Origin: Hermatobates lingyangjiaoensis
Lineage: Eukaryota > Arthropoda > Insecta > Hemiptera > Hermatobatidae
Assembly (NCBI GenBank): GCA_026182355.1
Contig: JAPFBL010001617.1
Span: 6,459,001 to 6,523,000 of the forward strand
Length of the DNA stretch: 64,000 bases
Reading direction: 5' to 3'
In this document: positions 44,731 through 55,642 of the stretch, in pieces
Layout of the letters: every line of letters starts with the position of its first letter
Numbering within the stretch: position 1 is the stretch's first letter
Program-made: the position numbers and the translations under genes
Notes under the pieces: generated by a model
Database searches by the model: none
Seen by the model: only the letters and a program-made list of their open reading frames with translations
What the model was told of the DNA's origin: nothing

Positions 44731-45215
44731 CAGCGTTTCCCAAAGTAAGCGGTGGTTTGATATGGTGGGGGGGGGGGGGGGCAGCTCAAAAATAGGCGGT
44801 TGGGGGGCTACAGTTGATGGCGACAGTGTAGCTAATGTAGCAGCTGTCGCTGATACAATACTTACACCGTCGTCCCAAACTGTTGGCGGTAACCATCAAA
44901 AACCATACAAGTAATAAAAATTAGAAATAAGAATTTCAAAAGATATGCCGCTCTTTTACCTGAGGATTAAGGGGTCAGCCCCGGACGAAAGTAAGAGAAA
45001 GTTTTCGGTCAAAATAAAGGGAATAAAAAGATAAGCTGCTCTTTCACGTATGTCCTATGAATTAAGAGGTCAGCCTTGATCGGAAGTAAATGAGTTTTCG
45101 GTCGAGATAAGAAGAATAAAATGATCGTTACCTATATAAATAGTAAACCGCAATCTCAATTCTGTAAAGAGATATTGTGGATGTAGATTGCAAGCTAAGT
45201 GCACCATATGTATAC

Positions 45216-45282
<67 letters not shown>

Positions 45283-45399
45283 AGGCAAAAATTTTTCTGC
45301 TTAAGAATACACATATATATTTGAAAGTGTGTGTATGTAGTTATATATATATTGTGTGTGTATGCGCGTTTTGTAAGAATGCAACGATGCAATTGAGTG

Positions 45400-45905
45400 T
45401 GTGTATATATATAAGAAAGTTGCCCTTCTTAGATGTACTGATCCATAGGTTACCTGAAGAGTTACGCTTTAGTGTATATAGAAAACCTACTAATGTACTT
45501 GCATATATTCACTTTTATTCTTCCCATCCAAAAAATGTTAAAATTTCTGTTTTTAGAAATCTGTTTTTGAGGGCGTTAAGGGTGTGCTCTCCTGAATTCC
45601 TTAATGATCATTAATGATCATTTAAATCATTAAAAACACGTGTAAAACAACACCAATACAACGTAAATAGACAGGAAAAAAGTGGTGCCTTATTCTCGCA
45701 TATAAACATTGAAAATCATTATATTGATTGGACAGGAGCTAAACTTATTACCTATCAAAAATCGATGTTGTTCAGAAATATTATTGAATCGTCTCTAATT
45801 AAATTTAATAAATCAAATATTATAAACATTAGTAACGGTCTCTTCAAACTTGATACTTTCGTTACGAGGGCAATAGCCTCTTCAAAGAGGGTTGATAGCT
45901 AGAGG
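45400..45905 (+). pseudogene. Penelope-like fragment inside the hAT element
   Basis: The first part is the reverse-transcriptase C-terminus: KLPFLDVLIHRLPEELRFSV, then YRKPTNVLAYIHFYSSHP, the YRKPT block of Penelope-like enzymes, ending CSPEFLNDH and a stop at 45612. Immediately after a duplicated TTAATGATCA the endonuclease tail begins: KTRVKQHQYNVN, NHYIDWTGAKLITYQKSMLF, RNIIESSLIKFN and KLDTFVTRAIASSKRVDS, then a stop. The GIY-YIG core itself is deleted between them. It is a sister of the 25.9 kb piece. The downstream tail loses similarity after CCAGATGTTT, before the hammerhead position. Confidence 0.8.
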
Positions 45906-46411
45906 ATGGTTTTTTACTCTTTCTTACTGTACTCCTTTGTTTCCCCAAACATCCCTTTCTGGACATTGGTCCTTTCATGCGCTTTCACCCTTTTAAAATA
46001 CTATTCTTCCCTCCCACTCTTCACAACCCCTTACCAGATGTTTTCTGCAACAAACTCACAGTCAACAAACAACTAGGCTACATGGTCCGACTCCAAAGCT
46101 CGTCTCAGGTATGTGAATATTTCATTTTAATTTCAATCTTGTATTATTCAGAATTTTTAAATATACTAAAGATGTGACAGAATAGGAGTCTATCAATGCA
46201 TGAAAACTACTAAAGGGTTTAAAAGGGTTACTGTGCAGTGTCGGAAACATTTGAAACCTCGGAAGGTAACAAACTTGAGATTTATTTTTCCTTTCTCCAA
46301 AAAAGTTAAACCTGAATAGAATAGGTTAGTTCTGATAGGCTTTTTGGCATATCTTTCCATTTTTAGCAAAGTTTTCATACATGTTCATATTATTCATGAA
46401 CACACGCACTT

Positions 46412-46449
<38 letters not shown>

Positions 46450-46653
46450 TAATTCACTCAAACCTGTCCACCCACACACACAGACATATACACAGAAACA
46501 TACACACACATACAGACAAAGCCTACCTACACACACATAGAAACACCTAAGCTTTACCTTTATCTTTATATATTACATATGTACTCTATATTAGGCATTT
46601 ATATATATATAGATATATATTTCTTAAATGTTTTTTTTTCTCCTGAATAAAGG

Positions 46654-48439
46654 ATGGCAACCCAACAGCAAGCAAAAAAGAAGTGTAGGCAGTATAGGGT
46701 GGAATATCTGAAATATGGATTTGTATCGGCACCACAGAACCAACAGCAGCCTATGTGTCTGCTGTGTGAGAAAGTGTTTTCAAACGAAGCCATGAAACCT
46801 TCTAGACTTTTGGAACATTTGACAAAAGTACACTCTGATAAAGCAGACAAAAATATAGCATATTTTCAGGCACTTCGAGAAAAGTTTCAGAAACGAAAAA
46901 CTATTGGTAATATGTTTTCTAGCACTTCACAACAATCCACTGACGGTTTGCGTGCTTCATACAATATATGTTTGCTGATTGCTAGATCTGGTAAGCCTCG
47001 TACGGTTGGGGAGGAACTTATTCTGCCTGCAGTAAGAGAGGTTCTGCACACAGTTGTACATAAGTCACCTGACGAAATTATAAAAGCTCTCAGTAATAAC
47101 TCGGTTCAAAGAAGAGTAGATGAAATGGCTGAAAACATTGAAGAAGCATTGTGCAACATTCTTGCCACAACACAATTTAGCTTGCAGTTAGATGAGTCCA
47201 CTCTACCAGGAAATGAATCTTTGCTTCTCGCGTATGTTCGATTTATCAAAAATGAAAAGTTGGTTCAAGAACTGTTATTTGCACGGCAACTTAAAACAGA
47301 CACTAAAGGAGAGTCAGTATTTAATGTTGTTGAGAATTTTTTCAGAGAGAAAAACATCCCACTTTCCAACATTCTTGCGTGTGCAACAGATGGAGCGCCA
47401 TTCATGATAGGTCATCATCGTGGCTTCATCAGTTTCTTGAAAAAAGCCATACCTGGTGTGCTTACGGTGCATTGTGTAATCCACAGGCAGCATCTGGTAG
47501 CAAAAAACATAAGTGGTCGACTTCACAAATCAATTAATATTGTTATCACAGCAGTAAATAAGATCAAGGCACATTCTCTCAATTGCAGACTGTTTCGACA
47601 GCTTTGCGTTGATAATGATGAAGAGTTTGAGCGTTTATTGCTACACACAGAAGTTAGATGGCTGTCAAAGGGAAACTGCCTGAAACGTTTCTATTCTTTG
47701 TTTGATACAGTTGTAGAATTTTTCCAAGAGTCTAGTACTGGGCTCTGTAATGATCTAAAAAACATTAAGAATCTCAATTGCTTATTTGTCAGATATATTC
47801 ACAAAATTCAATGAAGTTAATTTGCAGTTGCAAGGAAATGATGTCAACCTTATCAAAGTCCAATCTGCTATCTCCACCTTCCTGTCTAAGTGTAAGTTAT
47901 TCAAACGAAACATAAGCCATCATGATCTCTACCAGTTTCCAAGCCTATGTGAATTGGATAAAGAAAAGAGCATATCAGATGATGACCTTCAAGTGTATTG
48001 CGCTCACCTAGAAGAGTTGCAAAGAGAGATGTCTGAAAGATTTCAGGATCTTTTATTGATGAAAATACCAGACTGGGTAATCAATCCATTCTTAGAAGTC
48101 AGCAGTGAGGAGACAGGAGAGTCAGAAGAAGAATTAATTGCAATTCAAAACGACATTGAGCTAAGTCCAAAGTTCAAGATATCGTATCAAGACTTTTGGC
48201 TACAAAAAAAGATCTCTGACTTCTATCCAGTATTCTGGAACAAGGTGAAGATATATTTTATTACTTTTCCAACTTCATATTTGGTAGAACAGGGCTTCAG
48301 TGCAGTTGCCTTTCTTCATTCCAAGCAAAGGAACAGACTTAAAATTACCGAACGTGGGGATCTACGTCTTCTTCTTAGTGAGTTCCAACCAGATGTGGAG
48401 AAACTAATATCCCTACACCAAGTACATCCATCCCATTAG
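46654..48439 (+). pseudogene. hAT transposase (ZBED5/SCAND3-like), one frameshift
   Basis: The transposase cuts the element out by hairpin chemistry in an RNase-H-like fold. Frame 1 (46654-47814) starts MATQQQAKKKCRQYRVEYLK and has a BED-like finger with C35, C38, H55 and H60. It continues through LDESTLPGNESLLLAYVRF, with a likely catalytic Asp, to TDGAPFMIGHHRGFISFLKK and EVRWLSKGNCLKRFYSLF. Near 47750-47780 the frame shifts by one base. The correct reading continues as IAYLSDIFTKFNEVNLQLQG to 48439. The C-terminus has FPTSYLVEQGFSAVAFLHSK, the hAT dimerisation block. Together the frames cover about 595 aa, a full-length protein. Cellular genes of this type in animals are domesticated transposases; here the flanking TIRs and TSD show an element, not a host gene. 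Confidence 0.92.
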
Positions 48440-48469
48440 AATTAATTGTAAAATTGTGTATTTGGGTAA

Positions 48470-49050
48470 TTAAATAAAATTGTTCATTGAATTAAATATT
48501 ATTTTTGAAGACATATTTTGTGTTTAATGCTGTTGTTCTCAATTAAAAAAAAATGGTCGCATGTTTGTATTGGGGCCTATTGTGAAAACCAAATAAAATG
48601 GTTTATTTGTTTTTGAAAAATATTTTTTGTGTAATATTGTTGCTTTCAATTTGAAAAAAATATACTCTTCTGTGGTTATTGAAAGTAACTGTGAAGACCA
48701 AATAAAATGGTTAACTAAAAAAAACTATTATTTTTGAAAAACAAATTTTATGTTTAATGATGTTGTTTTCAATCTAAAAAAAGTCGCATGTGAAAATTAA
48801 GGGTAATTGTGAAGACAAAAAAAATGGTTAATGATTAGGTATTATTTCTGAAACGCAAATTTTGTGTTTAATATTGTTTTCAATTTGAAAAAAAAATGTT
48901 TGATGTGATTATTAAGGGTTATTGTTAAGATCAAATGAAATGTTTACAAGCCGACGAAGTCGAGATTGTCTACTATATCATTGTTTTTAAATACGTTTTT
49001 GTTTATAATATTGTTGTTTTCACTTCCAAAAAAATCTTAAATGTGTTTAT
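48470..49050 (+). repeat. Tandem array of about 110-135 bp units in the hAT 3' region
   Basis: A unit of the form AAATAAAATGGTT, ATTATTTTTGAAAAAC, TTTTGTGTTTAATATTGTTG, TTTTCAATTTGAAAAAAA and GTAATTGTGAAGACC recurs about five times with divergence. The TTGTT...TTCAA landmark is at 48530, 48638, 48761, 48872 and about 49010. The array lies between the transposase stop and the terminal repeat. Confidence 0.75.
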
Positions 49051-49136
49051 GGGGTGGGGGCGTCAATGTAGACCTTCCTTGCAGTCTATTCTAAAAGACA
49101 AGGGGGCGCCAGCCTGAAAAAGTATGGGAAACCCTG

Positions 49137-49144
49137 ATATATAA
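49137..49144. repeat. hAT target-site duplication, right
   Basis: ATATATAA, directly after the terminal CCCTG, matching 44723-44730. Confidence 0.9.
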
Positions 49145-49224
49145 TGTCTCATTTAAGTATAATGTAAACATTTAAATGGGAGATGCTTATTAGTCTTTTA
49201 TTTCTGAGGAAGTACAGATAGTGA

Positions 49225-49419
49225 TTGATCGACTTATCAATATATAAGTTTATTTTTGTACATCCCACAGCTGATCCAAATAATTTCATTGGTATAACTA
49301 CAGCAGTAATAACATTTTTGAAAAGCCAAAGTGAAAATTTCTTGATACGAAATAATCTCCTACAAGAGAACATGGCGTTTGTTCAAATAGCCGGTGGATT
49401 TCTTATATCGGTTACTTGA
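49225..49419 (+). other. Conserved repeat-family open frame 1 (copy at 49 kb)
   Basis: 64 aa: MIDLSIYKFIFVHPTADPNN, then GITTAVITFLKSQSENFLI and LLQENMAFVQIAGGFLI. It belongs to the copy split by the hAT element. Confidence 0.45.
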
Positions 49420-50635
49420 CCTTCTTCTATATTGAATATTTAAGTCACATTTTCAAATTTAAATCAGAAAAATACTCTTATTTTCTCTGAAAAATAACAT
49501 AAACAACCAAGAAAAAATGTCGTTTTAAGATAATTTATAATTAAGGATAAACAAAAATTGCATTTAATAATCTTCAAACGAAAGATTTCCATTTTGAATT
49601 ATGTTTTACATTTTTGGTTTTTTATAAAATTATTATACTGGGAATTTTATGACATCTTAGTATTTATTAAAGTCATTTTTGAAAATCATATATACCAATT
49701 TTCTCTTAGTGAGTGTTATCTTTTTTCCTGCGTCATGTACTCTGTTATGAGCTTGCTATGAATGTATATTGGGAAAAAATATATTACTAATTAACCAGTT
49801 TACATACTCAACTCAAAGTCGAAGCCAGCTATTCAATATAATTTAAATCATTTATAGTTGGGAGCTTCTAATTTTTGAAAATAATAAATATGAACTATTA
49901 GACTAGAATAGTCTAATTTTATCTCAGTTTTTTTGCTCAAAAAATTTCTAAGTCAATTTCATTGTAAAAAAATATCAAAAATTTGACAAGTGATCCCTTA
50001 GTCTAGGATAAACAAACAGTTTTTATAGCTTTATTGCTCTTTCCCGTAATTGAAACTTCATAAATTTTTTTTTATGAATTGCTAATTTTTTGTTCCATTT
50101 TTGGTCAAATTTTCATGAGTTTTTAATGAGCCGTTTAGTGTCAAAAAACAGTTTCTAAAACAGAAATCGTACTTTAACGCCTCTTTGGTGAATGTAATTT
50201 TGAAAAAAATTATTTCAAATCATTTTCCATATCATGTTCTATTTTTAAGCATAGTTCATTTTGATCCGTCAAACAGTATGCCTTGTATCGCTCTCACAAG
50301 GTTTGAGATTGAATTATAAGTCAAAATTTTTACATTTTATTGAAAAAAAATATTTCCCGTTGTTTTAAAATTCTGAATATATTTTTCGTTTGTTCCATTT
50401 GTAACCTCAAAGATAATGCTTACATTTCAAAACTCTAGGGTTACCAGTTTAGGAAAAAAAAATGTTTTCTAAAAAACGGTTTTTGGCAAAAAAAGTGACT
50501 TTTCCGTCATGCATACTAATTCTTCCCAAACAATAGGGATCTTCTTCCCTATGAGGCCCATTTTTGTGTAAAATATCAACTTGATCAATCAAAGATTCTG
50601 GATCGTAGCGTGGTAACAAGCAAAGCTAACACACT

Positions 50636-50679
<44 letters not shown>

Positions 50680-50680
50680 G
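50636..50680. repeat. (TG)n microsatellite
   Basis: About 16 uninterrupted TG units, at the position where other repeat-family copies have a short GTGTGTGGG run, so it probably expanded from that sequence. Confidence 0.95.
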
Positions 50681-50735
50681 ACATGTTCCACTTTATTGTA
50701 TTACATGCAAGTGATACATTCTTGATATACGTTCT

Positions 50736-50748
50736 TTACAACCATATA
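50736..50748. repeat. Target-site duplication of LINE 1 (3' side)
   Basis: TTACAACCATATA, identical to 55630-55642. The pair delimits the LINE exactly. Confidence 0.92.
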
Positions 50749-50975
50749 GGTTAGGTTAGGTTACAGTGGCCGTCCCGAGAGAGAACACACATAGGCCGCA
50801 AACCGGCCCCTTGTGATACCACAAAAAGGAATTAGGGCTATTCTCCCCTGTCCCTGGTCCACTCGAACCATCTCGAGAGAACAATAAATCTAGACAGATC
50901 CCTGATACCAGTGGATGCTAAGTTCTCAAGATCGTCAAAGAAATATTCTCCTAGTACTTTTTTCCTTCTTTGAGC

Positions 50976-51910
50976 CTAACCAGGGCATTGACAGAGAAAG
51001 TGAGAAATTGTCTCTTCCTCCTCCTCGTTCTGACATGCCCTGCAAAAATCCCTCGCTTCCAATCCTAATCTGGTGGCGTGTCTACCTACGAGCCAGTGTC
51101 CCGTGGAAACAGCGATCACATTGGCTACATCTCTTCTATTCCTAGAAAGAAGATCTTTAGTTCTTCTAGAATTACAAGAAGGCCACAACTGCTTTAAAAT
51201 AAGACATGTGTCCTCCTCAGACCACCTTTGTTTGATGCGTTCATCAATTCTTTGTCTGATCCAAAGCTTACATGTAGAAAGTGGGGTCCCTAAATTGTAT
51301 AGGATATCCTGAGTGGGGAGAGTAGTGCCAAAGCGGGCGAGCTCATCAGCCTTGCAGTTGCCTTCAATGTTCCAGTGACCTGATACCCACATAAGTTCAA
51401 CCTTAGCCCTCAATGACAGTTCATTTAGGAGCCTCTTGCAGTCTTCGACTGCCTCTGATGTACTATAGATTCCCTTCTGGGATTTATAGCACCTTGGCTA
51501 TCTGGAAAAATTTTGATGCTGTCGCTGCCTAAAGAGGTCAGGGTTAACAGACGCCTAACCATCTCTCTAATAGCAGTACCTTCTGCTTGGAACACACTGC
51601 AATGGCCAGGGAGCCTAAAAGCTGTATTCCATTCAAGTGTTTCTGAAAAGATACCTCCACCAACTCTGCCCCCCAGCGTGGATCCATCGGTAAAAATCCA
51701 TATGGATCGGCAGTTCGAGAACAAATCCTCCCTCCAGTCCTCCCTACGGAGAATGACTGTGGAGAACCCGCTCCCAAAAGAGGGCTTAGTAATGATGTAA
51801 TCAATATCTGTAAATAAGCTTCTGTATTCCTGAAGCACAGTTGAATGTCCAATATGCGTCTCCCTCCAGGGGTTGATCGTATGTAACCTAATAGCCGAAT
51901 TAACAGCCAA
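50976..51910 (-). pseudogene. LINE 1 RNase H and C-terminal zinc finger
   Basis: Frame 51910-51425 has SIWIFTDGSTLGGRVGGGIF, FQAEGTAIREMVRRLL and IKIFPDSQGAI: RNase H motifs with catalytic D, E and D. After a frameshift, frame 51413-50976 has VELMWVSGHWNIEGNCKADE, with the His-containing loop and last Asp, and then GHWLVGRHATRLGLEARDFC and CRACQNEEEEETISHFLCQC, the finger found at the LOA C-terminus. Confidence 0.9.
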
Positions 51911-53257
51911 CTACTCCCCATATAGGTCCAGTGGTGTTAAATTCAGGATAATATCCAATGCCTTTGTTGGGGTGGTTTTAAGACAGCCAGTAATATATAC
52001 TTCTGCTAGTCTTTGCACCTTACCCAATTCTTTGAGGCGTATGCCCACTCGTAAGGCTTTCCACCATACCATTACACCATAAAACAAAATAGGTCTGACG
52101 ACCGCCTTATACATCCAGTAAACTATCCTAGGATTTATTCCCCATCTTTTACCCACAGCCCTTCCACATGAGTAAAGAGTGTGAATAGCCTTCTTAGAGC
52201 GTTCCACAATATTGGGCCTCCAGCTAAGCTTCTTATCCAGTATTAATCCCAGATATTTAGCCTGATCCGAAAGGCCCAGCTGGATTCCATTCAGAGAAGG
52301 CATAACAAAAGGAGGACTCACTCTCCTCCTAGTAAATAGGACAACCATAATCTTTTCTGGATTAACTCCTAGTCCATGATCTATGCACCACTTTTGAGTT
52401 TTAGATAGATACCCCTTGAATCAGATCCGAGATGGTATCTATAAACTTACCTGAGACAGCTAACGCTAAGTCATCCGCATACGCAGTCACATTGCATCCT
52501 GATTCCACTAGACTAGAAGCAGCCCATTCAGGGTAATGTTCCACAGGAGAGGTGAAAGAACACCACCCTGTGGCGTACCTCTCACCGGAGTTCTCCTGAT
52601 TGTGGAACCCCCCATAGACGAGCTGATTCTTCTGTGGCATAGGAGTCGAAATCGATCGCTCTACTCCTAGAGCTCTCAAGGAGCGAACAATCTACTCAAA
52701 CCTAATATTATTGAAGGCTCCTTCTATGTCAAGGAAAGAAACCATAGTATATTCCTTGTATTCCAACGACTTCTCAATCTGGGATACGAGGACATGTAGT
52801 GCAGTTTCAGTAGATTTACCTTTACTGTATGCATGTTGCGTGTCGGACCATCGTGTAGGATCAAGATGTATCCGAACCTGTGCCTCTATTAGCTTTTCCA
52901 ATGTCGTCAGAAGAAAGGATGACAGACTTATTGGTCTAAAGTCCCTTGCTCCCGAATGAAGCATTCTACCACCTTTAGGGATAAAGACTACCCTAACCTC
53001 TCTCCAAGAAAGAGGAACATAAGATAGTTGCAAACAGGATTCAAATATGACCTCCAACCACGGAAGAATCGTCTCTGAAGCCTCCTGAAGTTCCGCAGGT
53101 ATGTGTCATCAGGCCCTGGTGATTTAAACCTTTTGAACCCAGAGATCGCCCATTTCAGGCGGTCCCTTGACACCATACTGCGGTTGACCTGAAATTTCTT
53201 ATCAGAAGGTGAATTCGCCATCACATCCACCAGACAACCAGGGAAATGTGTTTCCAT
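51911..53257 (-). pseudogene. LINE 1 reverse transcriptase
   Basis: The fragments, in order, are KWAISGFKRFKSPGPDD (53150), WREVRVVFIPKGGRMLHS and ARDFRPISLSSFLLTTLEKL (52980-52880), and QHAYSKGKSTETALHVLVSQ with VSFLDIEGAFNNIRFE, motif A (52830-52690). After a frame change come AYADDLALAVSGK, the catalytic box (52490), and KYLGLILDKKLSWRPN, the thumb (52250). Motif B (normally PQGG) is damaged near 52560-52575 (CHRVVF/TGWCSF). There are at least three frame changes. Confidence 0.9.
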
Positions 53258-53366
53258 TAATAGCTCTAATCATTCAGAGCTTGAGTTTGTCCAGCTGCTA
53301 TCCTGCCTACAAATGTATTCAGGCATAGCTGGATCCATAGCCAAGATTTTGCGAAGACGGTTACCC

Positions 53367-54059
53367 TCAGAGACTTCCTCTATTCTCGAACAGAATCTTC
53401 TCCAAGAGTTCATTAACTAAAGTTAGATCTAGAACCTCCCGTCTGTTAACAGTAATAAAAGTGGGGGAATAACCCCTATTACAAATCTTAATATTATTAC
53501 ATATAATATAATCAAAGAGTGACTCACCTCTCACGTTGATGTTGCTACTGCCCCAAGCTGTATGATGAGCATTAGCATCGGCCCCAATGATCACTGAAAC
53601 TCCCAGCCTTTGCGCCCTCTCGACCGATCTGCATACCAAAGTAGATGGAAGTGGCTCGTTGTCACCATGAGCCCAATAGGTAGCTATCAGCCAGACTATC
53701 CGGCCTCTTAGCTCCACAGCGATTGTAACTGTATCTTGATCGCAAAATTCAGATATTTTGAACGAGTCAAAAAGATTCCTAATCATTATACAGGCCCTAG
53801 GTTTGCCCAAACCTGATGAATATAAAACATGAAAGCCTTTAAGCTGAAGACCACTAACCTGGTTCTTAGTGACCCATGGCTCCTGTATTAAGGCAAAATC
53901 CTCCTTCTTGTTACACAAACAAAGTGTCAGGGCAGCCACAGCTGCTTTGGAGTGGTGAAGGTTGATTTGAACAGTCTTCAATCCCACTGAAAGATTACAT
54001 CGCTGGTTAGTTGGTTCCTTCACCACTTCCTGGCGATGTGCTAGGTAGTTCCTCGTCAT
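53367..54059 (-). pseudogene. LINE 1 apurinic-type endonuclease (ORF2 start)
   Basis: It nicks target DNA to prime reverse transcription. The motifs are VQINLHHSKAAVAALTLCL (Asn), FALIQEPWVTKNQVSGLQLK (catalytic Glu), VIIGADANAHHTAWGSSN (Asp and Asn) and EVLDLTLVN. The closing SDH motif is missing: the frame ends ILFENRGSL at 53367 and the sequence resumes in the linker before the reverse transcriptase. The ATG at 54059 is the likely ORF2 start, 140 bp after the ORF1 stop. Confidence 0.88.
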
Positions 54060-54198
54060 CGATCGTCCTCAGTTCCCTGAACAACCTGATCGTAGACTGG
54101 AACTCACCTTCTCCCTCTAAGGAAGACAGACTATTTGCCCCAAGTAACCTTATGGGCTTATCAGCGCCTGTTTCCTGAGGGTCCTTAGAACAGGACGG

Positions 54199-55270
54199 CT
54201 AGGCAGGATCACTTGCCGCTTCCAAACGACTCCCCCTAGCATCGCCTTTATGCACCTTTAGGGTGACCGCTCCGAAACTGTAGCTGATCACCCCCTCTGT
54301 GCGTTTCAGCTCAGCCAAGGAGTCCTCGTTAAGGACGACAGTGACCTGTCGAGAGTGCTCCTTCACCTCACCCACCTTAACCATCTTCCAGTCATGAGTG
54401 GGAAGGGAAGGATTGCATTTTTTAAGGATCTTTAAGATCTTCTCGGGATCGGAAGGTTCCCCCGGAAACCAAGCCCTGGACCTTGGTCGGCTAGGAATGT
54501 CCTCCTTACCAACCGCCTCCAGTCTTGCCCCCGGCCATACCTCTCCGATCTTAGCTATAGCTAGTCTAAAAAGGTCTGCAGATCTCTGGTCCGCACATGC
54601 CATAAGCTTTATGCAGCCCTGGTACCAACCTGCATCCCTGCAACAAGGAGCCTTACCTGGGTTCTCCTCCAGAATTGCCTCAAACACACCGAGCAAGGCT
54701 ATTTCCACCAGCTTCCACTGTTTCTGTGGAAATGCCCCGTCCGGTTGGCTGCAGTCGATCACCGCCCAAATGTGGTGATCCTTGACTACTTCACTAAAGG
54801 GGCGAGGTAAGCATCTCTTAGGTGAGGGTCCCTGCCTCTGCTTTTTAGCCTCCGGCACAGGATCCTCACCCAAGCGCGGCCTCTTCCCCACATTAAGCCT
54901 CAGTAAGCGCGGCCTCTTCCCCACATTAAGCCTCAGTTATTCCTCCCTATCCTTCAATACCTTCTTGGCCCAGCTCAGCTACTGCCTATTTTGCTCAGTG
55001 AGATCTTTCTCAGGTATCTCACTAAGCTTTTTCAGCACACGAAAAGCACCTCTTTTATCTCTGTAGGCTCTTAACGATGGAGAGATATTCTTCTTAGGTT
55101 TAGTAGGTCCAGTAACCTGGGATCCTACTAAATCCTTACTTTCCGGAAGGGCCAGGTTCGTCCTTCTTTTGAATGGACGTGTCCTGTTCCTTCCGAGTGG
55201 TTTTTCTGGGCTTGTCTCCAACGCCCATTACTGGTTTAGGGTTTTTATGTTCGTTAATTTCAGAATCCAT
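54199..55270 (-). pseudogene. LINE 1 ORF1 (DUF4780-like RNA-binding protein), broken
   Basis: The likely ATG is at 55270 (MDSEINEHKNPKP). The frame is lost and regained around 55150-54960. The long frame 54924-54199 starts MGKRPRLLRLNVGKRPRLGE and holds HHIWAVIDCSQPDGAFPQKQ, CCRDAGWYQGCIKLMACADQ, EVWPGARLEAVGKEDIPSRP and ISYSFGAVTLKVHKGDARGS, features I associate with the DUF4780 domain of insect LOA ORF1 proteins. A 33 bp tandem duplication creates the repeated GKRPRL-LRLNV at its start. Confidence 0.75.
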
Positions 55271-55629
55271 ACAGTTCCCACGAGTACCGGGGGGTAGATG
55301 TCCGCCTGGTGAGAGCTCCGACTGACCAGGTAAGGCTACTTACTTTGGGAGGGCGCCAGGTATCCCAAAGGCTCCGTTGGGACACCTAAACTGACCCAGG
55401 TGCCTTCCAGTCGGCGCACGGGTCGCTTGACACACCGACAACAGGTCGGTTCAGAATCCTCCTTCCACAGGATGATACGAACAAGAAAACCCAAAAGAGC
55501 CGCTTCACTCTCGTTTGTCAGAGTGAGGCAGCTTGGAGCCCCACTCTTGTCCAGGGGTCACCACACGGAGGTGAGAGTAGCGTTGGGTCAGAGAGGCTAT
55601 AAGCGACGATTCATGAGCACTTGACCCCC

Positions 55630-55642
55630 TTACAACCATATA
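55630..55642. repeat. Target-site duplication of LINE 1 (5' side)
   Basis: TTACAACCATATA, the partner of 50736-50748. Confidence 0.92.

Larger units (their letters stand above)
44731..49136 (+). mobile_element. hAT transposon (Buster-like), 4.4 kb
   Basis: The terminal inverted repeats are CAGCGTTTCCCAAAGT at 44731 and, on the complementary strand at 49136, CAGGGTTTCCCATACT. Perfect 8 bp duplications flank them. Inside are a poly-G run (44765-44782), TA/GA microsatellites (45220-45280), a Penelope-like fragment (45400-45905), a CA tract (46412-46448), the transposase (46654-48439) and a tandem array (48470-49050). The transposase is one frameshift from continuous, so this copy is dead but not very old. 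Confidence 0.92.
44656..50640 (-). repeat. Repeat-family copy, reverse, split by the hAT element
   Basis: 44656-44730 holds the end with ACTTTACTATAAGTAAA (44679-44695). After the hAT element, 49137-50640 continues with conserved open frame 1 (49225-49419) and the interior in the standard order to CAAGCAAAGCTAACACACTT. A segment of about 0.3 kb, equal to 44290-44590, is missing at 49910. The final part carrying the second 17-mer is replaced by (TG)n and LINE sequence. Confidence 0.85.
50749..55629 (-). mobile_element. LOA-clade LINE 1, full-length ends, internally damaged
   Basis: 4.9 kb element on the minus strand bounded by a perfect 13 bp duplication. The 5' end is GGGGGTCAAGTGCTCATG and the 3' end is TGTAACCTAACCTAACCT. 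It has an ORF1 with a DUF4780-like domain, then an endonuclease, reverse transcriptase, RNase H and a C-terminal Cys/His finger, the LOA layout. Intact ends with a clean duplication imply fairly recent arrival, but frameshifts, stops and a deletion between endonuclease and reverse transcriptase make it inactive. It is much more GC-rich than its flanks. Confidence 0.92.

Noticed and set aside
45216..45392. Frames rich in Tyr-Ile and Ser-Leu repeats on the minus strand.
   Set aside because: They are translations of TA and GA microsatellites, not genes.
46340..46550. His-Thr-rich frame after the Penelope-like piece.
   Set aside because: It is a CA-type microsatellite (ACACAC with CATACA variants) between hAT parts.
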